Part shown: positions 47,061-58,270 of the stretch, in pieces | How the letters are laid out: every line of letters starts with the position of its first letter | Position numbering within the stretch: position 1 is the stretch's first letter | Assembly: GCA_028583405.1 (NCBI GenBank) | Contig: CM053261.1 | Location: forward strand, 16,546,783 to 16,610,782 | Length of the DNA stretch: 64,000 nucleotides | Source of the DNA: Pogonophryne albipinna | Taxonomy: Eukaryota > Chordata > Actinopteri > Perciformes > Artedidraconidae | Reading direction: 5' to 3' | Translations under genes and position numbers: made by a program | The notes under the pieces: model-generated | What the model saw: only the letters and a program-made list of their open reading frames with translations | Database searches by the model: none | Told to the model about the DNA's origin: nothing

Positions 47061-48408
47061 AAAAACAATTGTGAGAAACATATATTATGCAGGAAATGCA
47101 TACCTTTGTTAAAAAAACAACAAAGCATAGCCGATGCAGGAGGAAAAGCTTCAACCCCCTTAACATCTGAGTTACCACTGAAGGCATAGCATGAATGATA
47201 GTGGGCGTCTGAAGGTGTCATTACTGAGAAATGTCAAACAAATTCAAAACCTTACATTTGAAAACAGGTTTGCATTCCTCCACTTAAGGTGACGTTATCA
47301 TTGGAAACAATAAAAAACGAACTGTTTTGATGTAGAATCTATTAATTGAATCGTCAGAGCAGAACAGAATGGTTGTATTGTAGCCTGAGTTGCGTGCAGC
47401 CTCTAGTTTTACCAGGTGGAAACATGGTCCATATAATGTGAATACATGCAGAATTAGACAGTAAGAGGCCCCTGACATTAGGCCTATACTAAAAATAGTA
47501 GGGGCTTTTAACAGCTTGCCAACTTACAGGCATCCTCTGCATAGCAGTATGAATAGCCTAAAAAAAAAAAAAGACCCACTCTGTGGTAACGAGAGTCATA
47601 TTTCTGACCTAAATGCCCTAAGTGAAGCCGTTAGCCTCATCTGACTGACCCAAGGGTTGGTGCTGGTGTGACAGGGAGGCTTCCAAGTGTTCAAAGCAGA
47701 TGTCAAGCTTTCAGTTCATGGCTCGGTGGGGGGGAGCAGACCCACGTGAGACAATATCAACGGCTGTAATGTTCAGTTTGAGGAGCGTCATTCTCTCTGG
47801 GAGCAGGAAATGGTGTCCATTCTCGGACCAGACCATTAATGTCATGTAGAGCAGCCATAGCATCTCTGTGACTGCACTCAGCCGGACTGTAGCAGGGCAG
47901 AACTGGGTGACTCTTAGTGAAGCCGTCCAAGGCCATAGACAAAATGGAACCACGTACTAACAAAAAGGACACAGGGTCATCAATGTCTCTCTTTACCATT
48001 GGCCTAATCATAAAACAAATTAGTGGGAAAAATGTGGAACACTAATCCATCATGTGAAATGTTGAGTTAATTTAAATAATTACTTATGGGTTGAAATCAA
48101 ATTAACATTAACATTAGAACTAAAGTCAGTTAAAATTGGACTTGCACGGATCAGAATCTAATCAATACACCATTTTCCAAGCTCTGTAATGAAAAGGATA
48201 ACAAGACTAGGTACATTACAGGAGTGTTAAAACACCCAAACATGCACACGTATCTTATTGTAGTAGAGATTAGAGGACAGGTCTAATGTTGTGAACGAAA
48301 TTATCAAGTCAAAGCTTCAGTATTTTATCTTATGTAGCACATTTAATTCAATAATCAATCTTAAATTACTAATAACTCTAAAGAAGGCAACAATGTACAA
48401 AGTGCATT
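47061..48408. other. No recognised gene
   Basis: At 47,711-48,011 two minus-strand frames are open for 80-84 codons over a stretch with more even base composition than its surroundings, but they share no family pattern I know. The remainder is AT-rich. Confidence 0.35.
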
Positions 48409-48449
48409 CATCCCATAGCTGCGCTACATTCCTCTGCACTATCCTATCC

Positions 48450-48865
48450 AATGTTTGCTCAAACATCTGTGGCATCAACATCCCTCCACTTTGCCACCGA
48501 ACGTCCCCCATGCAGGTGTGTCATGTCGACAATACTGCTGATGATCTCAGGGGTAAAGAATAAATCAAAGAAGGATTCCACGTCATGAATTCTTATTTAT
48601 GCCACTCGTAATGGCATAACGCGTGGGCCCTGAAACCAAACCTCTGGCAGCAGGAATTTAGCGCGACGTTTCCTCGTGAGAGGGAAACCAGATTTGAAAA
48701 TGTTTTGATGTCCACCCACTGCCATGATGGACACGATCCTCCGGATAGGATAGTGCAGAGGAATGTAGCGCAGCTACGGTATGGGATCCCCTGTGTCCTC
48801 TCCACTTTCAGGGGAAGGGTCGGACGAAGAAGGATCAGACTCCACTACAAACTCCACATCAGATT
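48450..48865 (-). pseudogene. piggyBac transposase N-terminal part, decayed
   Basis: Minus-strand order is the acidic SSSDPSPESGEDT piece, a stop, IMAVGGHQNIFKSGFPLTRK, a stop, then FFDLFFTPEIISSIVDMTH and VAKWRDVDAT, then TGA. About 130 residues of pattern are covered out of the roughly 500-600 of a full transposase. The catalytic region is absent. Confidence 0.65.
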
Positions 48866-49517
48866 CTCCTTCTCATGTTTGGCAAAAAAGTGTTTTATCT
48901 TTGTGCTGACTCCTTTCAAGCACAATTCAGATCCACACCAGATTCTCCTTCTCAGGGTGTTACTGTTTCAGAGGATGAGTCCTGCAGCTGAAGTTAGGGG
49001 CTGCATGAGCAGAGACCTCTTGTCCCACAGAGAAGCTCCTCTTCATCTTACTGCTTGTTGCGTATCACAGGAATGAAATGACCAGCCAGCCAAACTACAC
49101 ATATTTGAAGCTTTGGCTTTGCAGCCAGGTGTTTTTACTTACTTCAAAGAGTGTATGTATCGCTGTGTATGTCTGCTTGACATTATCAAAGGACTTTGAA
49201 GTTCAAACAATTCAAAACATCGAGGTCAAGCTGGGTCAAGATCATACATCTGTTTACCTCAAAGACACATGAAACAGCACAAATGAAAAACAAAACGCCA
49301 TGAGAGCACACTTACTCCTGTCTCATTCTCACACACAATCACTCACACAAGGTATAAGAAGGTTTAATATGTAAGAGTGTGTATGAGTTTGGGAATGAGG
49401 GAGTGAGAGAAAAAGAGAGAGAGAAAGAAAGAAAGATATGAGGTGAAAACTGCGACTTGCTGTAAACCAAATCTACTGTATATTGTTGTCTCTGTACACA
49501 CACACACACTGTACATC

Positions 49518-49654
<137 letters not shown>

Positions 49655-49929
49655 CTCAGCTGATACCACTCTTCCACATCCATACCAACACACCTACATC
49701 ATATTAGTTGCATACATGTATTCCAATGGCTGTCAGGGCCCCATTATACAACAGGCAAAGAAACCAAGAAATGACAAGCATGTAATTCAATGGTAAAATG
49801 TCACATCTGGTTTTTACAGTAAAAAGGACAAATGTAACTATTTCCCTCCAATATAAAACCCTGACATTACAAAATGCATGATTTTATACCGGTATGGCGG
49901 AGAGATCAAAAGATGTGGTTATAATGGGA

Positions 49930-50690
49930 GTGGATGGGACATTTTTGTCCGCGAGTGGCTAATGTGTGAGTTATTTGTTTAATCTGATTCTGTGCAAAAA
50001 CTAATAATCCACCAAAATCAATGTTGTTGCTAATCTTTGACATATCCAAGACTGTGTTAAAAAAAAAAAGCCGACCCCCCCCAACATTTATCATATGGAA
50101 AATAACTTTTTTTGTGCATGTTTTTCATAGAAAACGCAAATTCATGTTTTCAAACTGGCAGTTCAAGGGTTAAAATCCTGAACATAATTTAACATTTGGT
50201 ATTTTTGATCAGGACTGAAGTTGATTGAAAGATTTAACCCCAAAAAGTTAAAAAAAATATTAATCTGTTGTCATTTTAGAGCAGTTTTTGGAAGTGGACA
50301 TTTTTGTCCCGAATGACTAATTTGTAACTTTTTTGTTCAATCTGATTTTGTGCAAAAACTAATAATGCAAAAAAAAATCCATTTTGTTGCTAATCTTTGA
50401 CATATCCAAGACTGTTATAAAAAAAAAGAGCCAGTCCCCAGATATGTATATTTTGGAAAATAACAAATTTTCTCTGTTTTCATCATGAAAAAACCCAGCG
50501 GTTTCATGTATTCAAAATGGCATTTAAAGGGTTAAAATCCTGAAAATGATTACATTTTTGATATTTTCTATTAGGGTGGAAGTTACTTTCAAGATTGAAC
50601 TCAAAAAGGTTGTGAAAAAAACCTTTTAATATAATGTTTTTATCAAAGCATTTTGCAGTGGACATTTTTGTCTCGAATGACTAATTTGCG
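49930..50690 (+). repeat. ~361-bp diverged tandem array
   Basis: GGACATTTTTGTC at 49,937, 50,298 and 50,661 marks three units with shared CAATCTGATT(T/C)TGTGCAAA and CTTTGACATATCCAAGACTG segments. It corresponds base for base with 22,370-23,110. Confidence 0.8.
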
Positions 50691-50879
50691 TAGTCGATTT
50701 GTTACACAGTGAATTAAAGACCGATTTCAAAAATTGAAATTGGAATTCCAAAATAGATCGAGAAAATAGCCTTGTTACAAAAAAGCAGGCCATTTGTACC
50801 AACACAACCAAAGTTATTGCAAAATGAAAAGTGAAAAATGACCCATATGGACAAAAACGTCCACAATGATACCGGAGGG

Positions 50880-52543
50880 TTAAAGGTCAAATGGGACGAA
50901 AGATAAAACTTCAGGATGAGGATATTTGTATAAGCTTCAACTGTGATGGATTTGATCAAATGTTGTTTACAACTCGTTTGTTTATTTTCACATGCACAAG
51001 AATAAATTGACTGACTCTAAACCACATTTTGCATATTTTCATTACGGCAAGCGCTATTGTTATTAAAAAGGTTAAAATCAAGCAGGCAATCAAAAGTAAA
51101 TGAGTATTTGATAAATATTTGTACTTGAATGTTACCTTTTTTAAATTATTATAATTTTCTTTACATTTCTTTCTTTATATTTTTTTATTTACTTTTTTTA
51201 TTATTATTTTTACTCTGTATGTGTACCTGTGTACCCCCGATGTCAATGTGTTGTGTGTATTTAAAGTTTGATGTACGTATATATTTTTCTTGAATATAGT
51301 AGAAAAAAAAGCATCACACATCAGAGAAAAGTCTTGTTATATCACTTTTTGACAAGTACTTTACATTTAATGTGAATAATACTCTTAAGAACAATTTTGA
51401 GTTGCTTGTACCTTTTATTTTCATTTTGCTTTATTATACAACTGTATTACACTTTTTGCGAGGGGAACATCATGTACTTTGTAAAGTGTGTAGGCTACTG
51501 TTCTGCACATATCCCATTCAACGATAGCTACTTTGCATATCAGGTTATTATATACTAAACATATGCGGATCCTATAAAATGCACTACATTAACAAGGTGA
51601 ATACCCAACAGTATTCAAAGTTGGTTGCTTCAATCTAAATGCTGCCTGCACATTAATGCATAACTACAACCCAAAAAATACACAATCATTAGATAATATA
51701 ACATATCTCTGTCTGTCTGCTGTGTCTCTCCTTACCCTTTACCTACATGTTCATGCGATCTGCATTTAAAATTCAACCTTGTAGCAGACAAAAAACACAT
51801 AGCATAACCACTGCTTTTCCATCCGAGGCAAACAATGTCCCGTCAAAACAGTGCAGGAAAACACCCGGTGGTGGGGATGTTGACTGCATTACAGAGGACT
51901 TGTCATTCATTCAAGTGCATTCGACTGGAAATCATAACACATTCACCCTCAAACAAAAGACTTTTTCTTTAGTGATGTTCTTTTATTGTGTTCAAGAGAG
52001 ACATAATGTTGAATGGAAGAAGAATTGCTCAATAAGCACAGCAAAACATGTTTAGATGACTTATAGTTTAGCCAAAATCGTTGTTGCATGACAAAACAAC
52101 CTCAACTGTTAGAACTCACTAAACATAACATAATGAAACATGTATTTACATATAATTGTTATTTTGATTTCGTCCTTACTCCCTCATTATCTATCCCAAC
52201 TTGACGTCACTAATTTGAGGATCATGGAACATTTCCTCATTCTAAATCCATTGGGCAATGGTTAGGGATGGTTCGGCAGTGATCACTGGTACTTTCTCAT
52301 ACGATTCTTATGCTGGAGCCTGAAGGCAGCATTTCACAAAGGAAGGAGTGGCGCTCACATCTGTTTTATAATTCGTCAATCATTGACTTTTAAACTACGC
52401 TATCTGAAGAAAAATAACAAAGAAAAATCGAATTCGTAACTTCAAAATATGTATTTTTTGTGTTTTAATTTGTTTTTGTCTTTAGAGTAATATAGAAGTT
52501 ACTGATAGTTATATTACACCTGTTTTCTACTTCCTCGCTATCC
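50880..52543 (+). repeat. Q block, reference (uninterrupted) copy
   Basis: The only copy here without insertions. The empty LTR site is at 51,330/51,331 and the empty TA-element site at 51,805-51,806. Fragments are at 23,705, 17,660, 26,440 and 11,604. It ends at TTCCTCGCTA, after which the sequence appears single-copy. No gene is seen in it. Confidence 0.8.
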
Positions 52544-53380
52544 AAACACGTGACTTCGACTTAATAAAAGATTAGATAGGAGGATTGTCAATGTCAATAA
52601 AGAGAAAAACAGCAACATTCAAGTTAACTTGCGTTTGTGTTTCTAGCTTTCACTCCAACAGTCAATAACAGGCTTTATCAGCGACCTCCTTCAACGATGT
52701 GAAGTAAACAAATGTGTTTACGTTGTGCTCATTAGTCAAATGTTGTACTTTTTATAGCAGTCAGAATATAATCGATATGTCGGTTGCTTCTGTTGTTTTT
52801 ATTGTTAAGATAAAAAAGAAAAAGTCACATGCTGTGTTTGCACGAGGTAAACAAATATCTAGTAATGGTCTTATGGTACTGAAATCCCTCACTCCTTTCA
52901 TGGGCAAGACATGGTCCGATAAATCTAAACACATTAGACACTTCCATTGATATCTGGGCAGCCTGAGTGGTGTCCAATGCAATGTAATATTTTATAAAAA
53001 TCATTGAGGCCAGTGCTCAGATGTACAATAAAAAAAAGTGTTGATAACATTTTTACTTTTGATGAAACAACTATTTATTTGATGAGTTATGGACTGTTTG
53101 TTGACATATTGACACCTAGTTTTATGTATGATTAAACAGCGCCATCTGTCGTATACTACTATAATAACATACAATACATAACAGAAATGGATGTTTTGTC
53201 GTTATCCTTTTATAAGGTGATTCGATGCGCTTTTGTTATAATGTTTAACTCCCCCTCCCCCCTACACGGTAAGAAGCTAAATCTGATCCCAGTTAATCGA
53301 AGAAACTAGAAAGTGGGGGGCTTAGGTAAGGGGCTAGCGTACTTGCTTGTGCCCGAACAGTTCATTTAAGACAGGCTCCC
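52544..53380. other. Single-copy spacer upstream of stard7
   Basis: AT-rich, without repeats shared elsewhere in the window and without convincing frames. It marks the boundary between the repeat mosaic and the stard7 locus. Confidence 0.5.
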
Positions 53381-53906
53381 ACTGGGACCAATCAGAATAG
53401 GCCTTGAAAAACAAACGTCTAATGACCGGCCGCCGTACAGTTTGTAGGCGGGACTTCCGTGTGGGTGTGTAGGAGACTAGTAAAAGGAGGTCAAATGTTC
53501 TACAAGAGTTTGCAAGCGTGAAGCTGTGGAGGAAAGATTTACAGGTAGACAATTGTGTTGGAATTACACTTGAAGATATAATCTACACTGTCGTTATTAG
53601 AGAATCGATTCAGAAAGAAGGCGGTGTTGAGTGTGGTACTTGTAGACATTTGACTCATAACGTTAGCGAGCTTGATGCTAAAGACACATGACGCGTGCTC
53701 TTGGACATCTCCTTAACTAACGTTAAAACCAGAGTCAAAGTATGACTTTTGCTGAACATAAATCCGTGTTTTTACCCGTATAAAGGTTGTGCGTTGTGCA
53801 TCTCAACATACCCTTTATCATTAGCTGAGAAGTTTGTTAGCTAGCTGCTGCACTTTGCTGAAACTAATTTGTTTTTGGAAACTTGTGTCACGGTAGCGCT
53901 GCTGGC
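53381..53906 (+). promoter_or_regulatory. stard7: stard7 promoter and 5' untranslated region
   Basis: A CCAAT box lies at 53,388-53,392 in GGGACCAATCAG, and a GC-richer GTAGGCGGGACTTCCGTG element at about 53,445. No TATA box is evident, as is usual for a housekeeping gene. The transcription start cannot be fixed. An in-frame TAA at 53,865-53,867 precedes the chosen start codon. Confidence 0.5.
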
Positions 53907-54361
53907 ATGTTTCACTCTATGCCCCGTCGTCCGATCTGTGAGATCGGTGTAACTACATTAAAGCTTCAAAGCGGCAGGACATTCAGGAGAACAGTCGAGG
54001 AGGGCAGAGGAAAGCTTGAGAGTCTCCCATGGCTGGATAGGCGCATGGGCCTGCTGCTGTCCTGGCTGCAGAGGGCAGGTGTCGGTGCCAGTGAGGCTGC
54101 TGGATCCGTACAGAAGAGGAAGGGCCTGCTCTCCATATTTGCCGATCACTGCGGCTTTGTAACCGGACAGAGGCTCCGGCGTTCGTGCCAGATCGGAGAG
54201 CTTTATTCTAACCTGTACTCCGAGCGTACAAGGTGGACCCTGGTTGGTAACCTATGGCGCAGATTTCAAAGCAAGAATGCACCCAGTGGGAAGCTGTTCG
54301 CGGCCCTGGCTGGTATATTCATGTGGGATAGTGAGAAGATTCAAGATGAAGACATTCACAG
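53907..54361 (+). CDS. stard7: stard7 exon 1 (coding)
   Basis: The ATG at 53,907 (MFHSMPRRP) is the first in frame after an upstream stop and has G at -3. It encodes residues 1-151, the presequence and linker, including the conserved LAGIFMWDSEKIQDEDIH segment. The donor is CACAG|GTTTGT. Confidence 0.9.
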
Positions 54362-57300
54362 GTTTGTAATTATACATAAATTAATATTTAGAAAATGGCA
54401 AGAAAAGACATTCAGCTTCTGAACAGATGTCAGTGAATAATGAAAGTCATGTGAACATGCTATTGTTTTCACATTATCAACATCTTAGTCCAGTTTAAAT
54501 TATTCCAAGAACAGACAATATTGTTTTCCTACCATTTGCATTTGAAATTCAGCATTCCATAATAATGTCACTATAATCTGTATTGTTACCTTTGCCCTAT
54601 GTTAAATAACCTGTCCTGTTGTTTGCATCTATTTGAAGGTGTGGACTTGAACTACAAGAAATAGAGTCTGTCAAATGTCAAAACACAGCTTCAGGGACAG
54701 CTTCCAGACTTGAACCTGGCTGGGAAGTTGTGATGGATAAAAAAGGCTTCAAAGTGTGGAAGCGACCCATACCTGACAGTCACCTCTACGAATACAGAGG
54801 TCAGCCAACTCACAATCTCACATATGTAGCCAGGCTCTCTGGAACGCAGATAATAAAAGCACACATTTAACTCTGAGTTACTTTTGTGCTTGGAGCTTTT
54901 TCATGGTACTTTGGTGGTGGTGATATTGTTGGTCTGAAGTCGGCATGCTTTTTATTTATTTTTTAACAGTGTTGGGCTCCTACAACGATGTCACCCCAAG
55001 GCAGTTCTTCAATGTACAGGTACAAACTTTTCAAATGTTGATATGTGCTACTATGAATGTTTCTTCTTTAATTAATACAAAACATATGTTCAAAAGATTA
55101 CTTATTCTACTGAGATGCTGGCTTATAATCAGAAAAACACCTGGAGCCAGGAGGGATCAGCAATCTTAATCTCTTATCAGGGTTTTGGGTTTGCTGCAAT
55201 CTCCTCCCTTAGGAATTCTGACTGATGAACCGTGTATTACTGAAGTAAAAGGCAACTGGGAATGTTTGTCATTTTGTTAAAGCAATTCATATATACAGCA
55301 TTGGGACTTTTATTTTTTCATGGGTTATGTTTATGGTATTTATATTGCAGCCCGTTTTACATTTCTATTTTCCAGCTACTATTGTGCAACCAGCATGTTT
55401 GCACTGCAGGACAAAAGCAACCGTAAATCTCGCTCTGTGTGCTATATTAAGCACCCAACCCTTGACTTATGCTTTCCCCTTTCCCCCAGTTGGATACAGA
55501 GTACAGGAAGACGTGGGACGCACTGGTTATCAAGCTGGAAGTGGTGGACAGAGATGTCTCTACAGGCTCTGAAGTTGTGCACTGGGCTACACACTTTCCT
55601 GTGAGTTTTTCCTGGCAATTTGTCCTACATAATGTGTTAACAGGGAGGTTTTATTTGTTTGATGTCCTATCAGAGCTTCCGTTAGCCGGTAATTACCGGA
55701 CTCTAAATCTAAATCTCTCCAGTCAAAATAATTTCCCCTTAGCACAATACCACATCGGTTGCACCACTTATGTGACAGACAAGAATAGTATGTGACAGAC
55801 AAGAAGAGTATGTGACGGACAAGAATAGTAAATTCTAATGTCTAACATTTAATGTGGAGAAAGAGATGTCCTGTATGGGTTGATTGTGCGTTGATCTGTT
55901 GGTAATGCCTCTGGGTTCCGGTGGGCATGTAAACAAATGCATAATGCTGCGCTATACTTTGCGGCCTCACCCGGTTGCATAGCGACGCTTATTGTTTAGG
56001 TGTCTTTTAATAAGCAGGTAGTCATATCATTAGCTAGAACTAGCTGGATCTGATCGATATGGACATAAACGTGAGTGAAGTCTAATCTGACGGGAGAAAG
56101 AGATCAGCTGCTGCTGACGAGTCGACACGCAGCTCTGCATGATCACCTGCAGCGGTGAGCGGACAAAACACGCACTTCAGGTTAGAAAATCACACTTAGC
56201 TATTTTAATTACCTCTCAAACTACCTAAACTAGTTATAAATATGTTTTATTTTTACTGTCGGGTCACTCATTACTGATCCGCGAGCTGCATGATACTGAC
56301 GGGCTGTCAGGAGAGGGAGAGAGCGCTCCGTTTATTATTCCCGTGTTATTGTAAGTTACTGTACACTTTTGAATAATGTAGTTAATCTACTATTATTAGT
56401 TTGTTTAATATCGAATCATATCAATTTGTTTTAAAGCTCAATAAATAACAAAGAAGACCTTTGACCGGCACCTTTCTCATTTTGTCCGGAAGATTTAAAC
56501 TTTTAACGGACATGTTGACCGGCAAAAAAAAATTCTAACGGAAACTCCGCGTCCTATATATATTCATGTTGCACTGTTGGAGGAGCCTGTGACTTAAGTT
56601 TTTCATTGCCATATCTACACTGTGGCTAATGTGCATATGACAATAAAGCCTTGAAACTTCAAACTTTTCCTTTGATGTGTTGTACAAGCAAAGTATAACC
56701 TTGGCTTATCAAGTGGTCATTTTTACTTAAGATTGTCAGCTGCTAACCTTGTTTAATCCCCCCCCACAGTATCCCATGTACTCAAGGGACTATGTGTACG
56801 TGCGCCGCTATGATGTGGACCCAGAAAACAACTTGATGGTTCTGGTATCCAGGTAGGACTTAAAAAAGATTGTATCTTGATTCAAATGTGCTGTATTTTT
56901 CATACATTAATAAAGTAGTTGCGTCTGTATTTTTCAGACTCTTTTAATATTTGTAATTCTGTTGTTTTAGAGCCGTCCAGCATCCCAGAGTCCCTGAGAC
57001 TCAGGAGTTTGTAAGGGTCCATTCCTACGAGTCAAAGATGGTCATCCGCCCTCACAAGTCCTTCGATGAGGTTTGTCCTGCATCTGTTGTGACACAAATG
57101 TATTTAATTTATATCCAGGGTCCTTTTGTAGCCATTGAGTTTGACGTATGTTTTCTTTACAGAATGGATTTGATTATCTGCTGACCTACAGTGACGACCC
57201 TCAGACAGCCTTTCCCCGTTACTGCGTGAACTGGATGGTGTCAAGTGGTGAGCTCTTTTCACTGGTTAAAACTACTTTGGGCCGCATGGAACCATTACGT

Positions 57301-58270
57301 TTGATCACATTTAATTACCTGTCTATCAACTGTCAAGCAGCAAAGTATCCCCATAACCACCAAATTCACACACTTTAGATCCTTACACAAGTAATCTGGA
57401 CATATTAAAGGTGGGGTAGGTAAGTTTCAGAAACCGGCTCGAGTGCACGACAATTTGAAAGTACACAGCCGAAAAGAATCCGCCCCTTCCTTCAGACTTC
57501 CTTACAGAGCACCTCCTCCAACACACATGAACGCGCACATGACGTCAGCAGACTGGTGAAAGTGCCCGCCTGTTGCTGGCGAATCATTGAAGTACTGCTG
57601 CAATGCACGCCCAATGACGGCACATTTGTGCGTGCACGAGATGGACAGGGCGGCAATCCAATCCGTTTAGCCGGGCCGGCTAAACGGATTGGTTGTACTT
57701 TTTACAGTATTACGGCTTCCACAGATGAAATTTTTTCATGGATTTTTTGTCAATGCACTTAAGATATTCATTGCTATCGGGATATTAAGAGCATTCCATG
57801 GAATATAACAAAAAGTGTATCTCGAGCCGGTTTCTCAAATTTACCTACCCCACCTTTAAGCATTTTTATTGCGTTCATATTTCTGCATTTTTATATCTAT
57901 ATGTATTTATTTATAGAAGGACCATGCATACAAATACATTAATCTCAGCAAAGAGAAGAGATGCAATATGCCAGATTATAGCTAATAGCTCATTTCCATT
58001 TATGCTTTCGTATTCACTTTTCGCATTCAATGTTTTCCTACCGAGTATTGTACACCTGACACTAAGGAGGCTCTCCCTTTGTGCCTCGCAGGTATGCCTG
58101 ATTTTCTAGAGAAGCTGCATAGTGCCACCTTGAGGGCCAAGAACTTGGAAGTGGGGATCTTCGACTACGCCAGTGTCATCAAATCCAGTGACGCCAACCG
58201 CCAATCGAGCCAGGAGCGTCTCGGAGGAGAAAAGTCACACAAAGGTGGTTCTGGACAGATCTACGCTTGA
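53907..58270 (+). CDS. stard7: StAR-related lipid transfer protein 7 (STARD7), eight exons
   Basis: STARD7 binds phosphatidylcholine in a START domain and moves it to and within mitochondria; it is also tied to coenzyme Q distribution (family knowledge). The model joins 53,907-54,361, 54,639-54,799, 54,970-55,019, 55,490-55,600, 56,770-56,852, 56,971-57,070, 57,163-57,247 and 58,092-58,270. All junctions are GT-AG and in phase, giving 407 codons and a TGA. Residues 1 to about 60 are Arg-rich with few acids, as expected of a mitochondrial presequence. The START domain runs from about W180 (WEVVMDKKGFKVWKRP) to about 375 (MPDFLEKLHSATLRAKN), with DVTPRQFFNVQ, KTWDALVIKLEV and GFDYLLTYSDDPQTAFPRY between. 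Human STARD7 is about 370 residues, so this one has a longer N-terminal part. The gene looks intact. Confidence 0.95.
54639..54799 (+). CDS. stard7: stard7 exon 2
   Basis: Acceptor TTTGAAG, donor AGAG|GTCAGC. It encodes residues 152-205 and opens the START domain with WEVVMDKKGFKVWKRPIPD and HLYEYR. Confidence 0.9.
54970..55019 (+). CDS. stard7: stard7 exon 3
   Basis: A 50-bp exon after TTTTAACAG, ending ACAG|GTACAA. It encodes VLGSYNDVTPRQFFNVQ (residues 206-222). Confidence 0.93.
55490..55600 (+). CDS. stard7: stard7 exon 4
   Basis: 37 codons in phase 0 after TTTCCCCCAG. It encodes LDTEYRKTWDALVIKLEV and the VVHWATHFP segment (residues 223-259). Donor GTGAGT. The following intron holds an 879-bp hAT element. 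Confidence 0.95.
55671..56549. mobile_element. Non-autonomous hAT element in stard7 intron 4
   Basis: Ends CAGAGCTTCCGTTAG and CTAACGGAAACTCCG are inverted with two mismatches. They are flanked by TGTCCTAT (55,663-55,670) and CGTCCTAT (56,550-56,557), a one-mismatch 8-bp duplication. A related right end occurs at about 61,220-61,346. Confidence 0.88.
56571..56665 (+). mobile_element. 3' tail of a non-LTR retrotransposon
   Basis: GCACTGTTGGAGGAGCCTGT followed by ACTGTGGCTAATGTGCATAT and GACAATAAAGCCTTGAAACT matches the recalled 3' end of a fish LINE (L2-like). It has an AATAAA and short TTGAAAC/TTCAAAC repeats at its end. Only the tail is present. Confidence 0.6.
56770..56852 (+). CDS. stard7: stard7 exon 5
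   Basis: After a C-rich CCCCCCCCACAG acceptor. It encodes YPMYSRDYVYVRRYDVDPEN and NLMVLVS (residues 260-286). Donor CCAG|GTAGGA. Confidence 0.95.
56971..57070 (+). CDS. stard7: stard7 exon 6
   Basis: Acceptor GTTGTTTTAG. It encodes RAVQHPRVPETQEFVRVHSY and MVIRPHKSFDE (residues 287-320). Donor GAG|GTTTGT. Confidence 0.95.
57163..57247 (+). CDS. stard7: stard7 exon 7
   Basis: Acceptor TTTCTTTACAG. It encodes NGFDYLLTYSDDPQTAFPRY and CVNWMVSS (residues 321-348). Donor AGTG|GTGAGC. The next intron carries a TTAA-target MITE. Confidence 0.95.
57409..57855. mobile_element. TTAA-target MITE in stard7 intron 7
   Basis: TTAA at 57,405-57,408 and 57,856-57,859 flanks inverted ends AGGTGGGGTAGGTAAGTTTC... 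and ...AAATTTACCTACCCCACCT. The 447-bp body matches the outer parts of 20,692-21,812 without the 423-bp nested insert. A palindrome CCGTTTAGCCGGGCCGGCTA lies near 57,662. Confidence 0.9.
58092..58270 (+). CDS. stard7: stard7 exon 8 (terminal coding)
   Basis: Acceptor GCCTCGCAG. It encodes GMPDFLEKLHSATLRAKN, the C-terminal helix of the START fold, then a polar tail ending GSGQIYA and TGA at 58,268 (residues 349-407). Confidence 0.93.

Larger units (their letters stand above)
42421..48408. mobile_element. ~6-kb insertion of unknown type in the P palindrome
   Basis: The flanks rejoin as in the uninterrupted copy at 16,345-16,365. The insert begins TGTAAGGGAAAC and ends near AAAGTGCATT. I see neither matching termini nor terminal repeats, and a target duplication of ATCC(C) is only possible. 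It is AT-rich without sustained frames. It contains the hAT pair at 42,687-44,938, a tandem 38-bp repeat at 45,052-45,125 and a CT-rich tract at 46,795-46,970. Confidence 0.5.
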
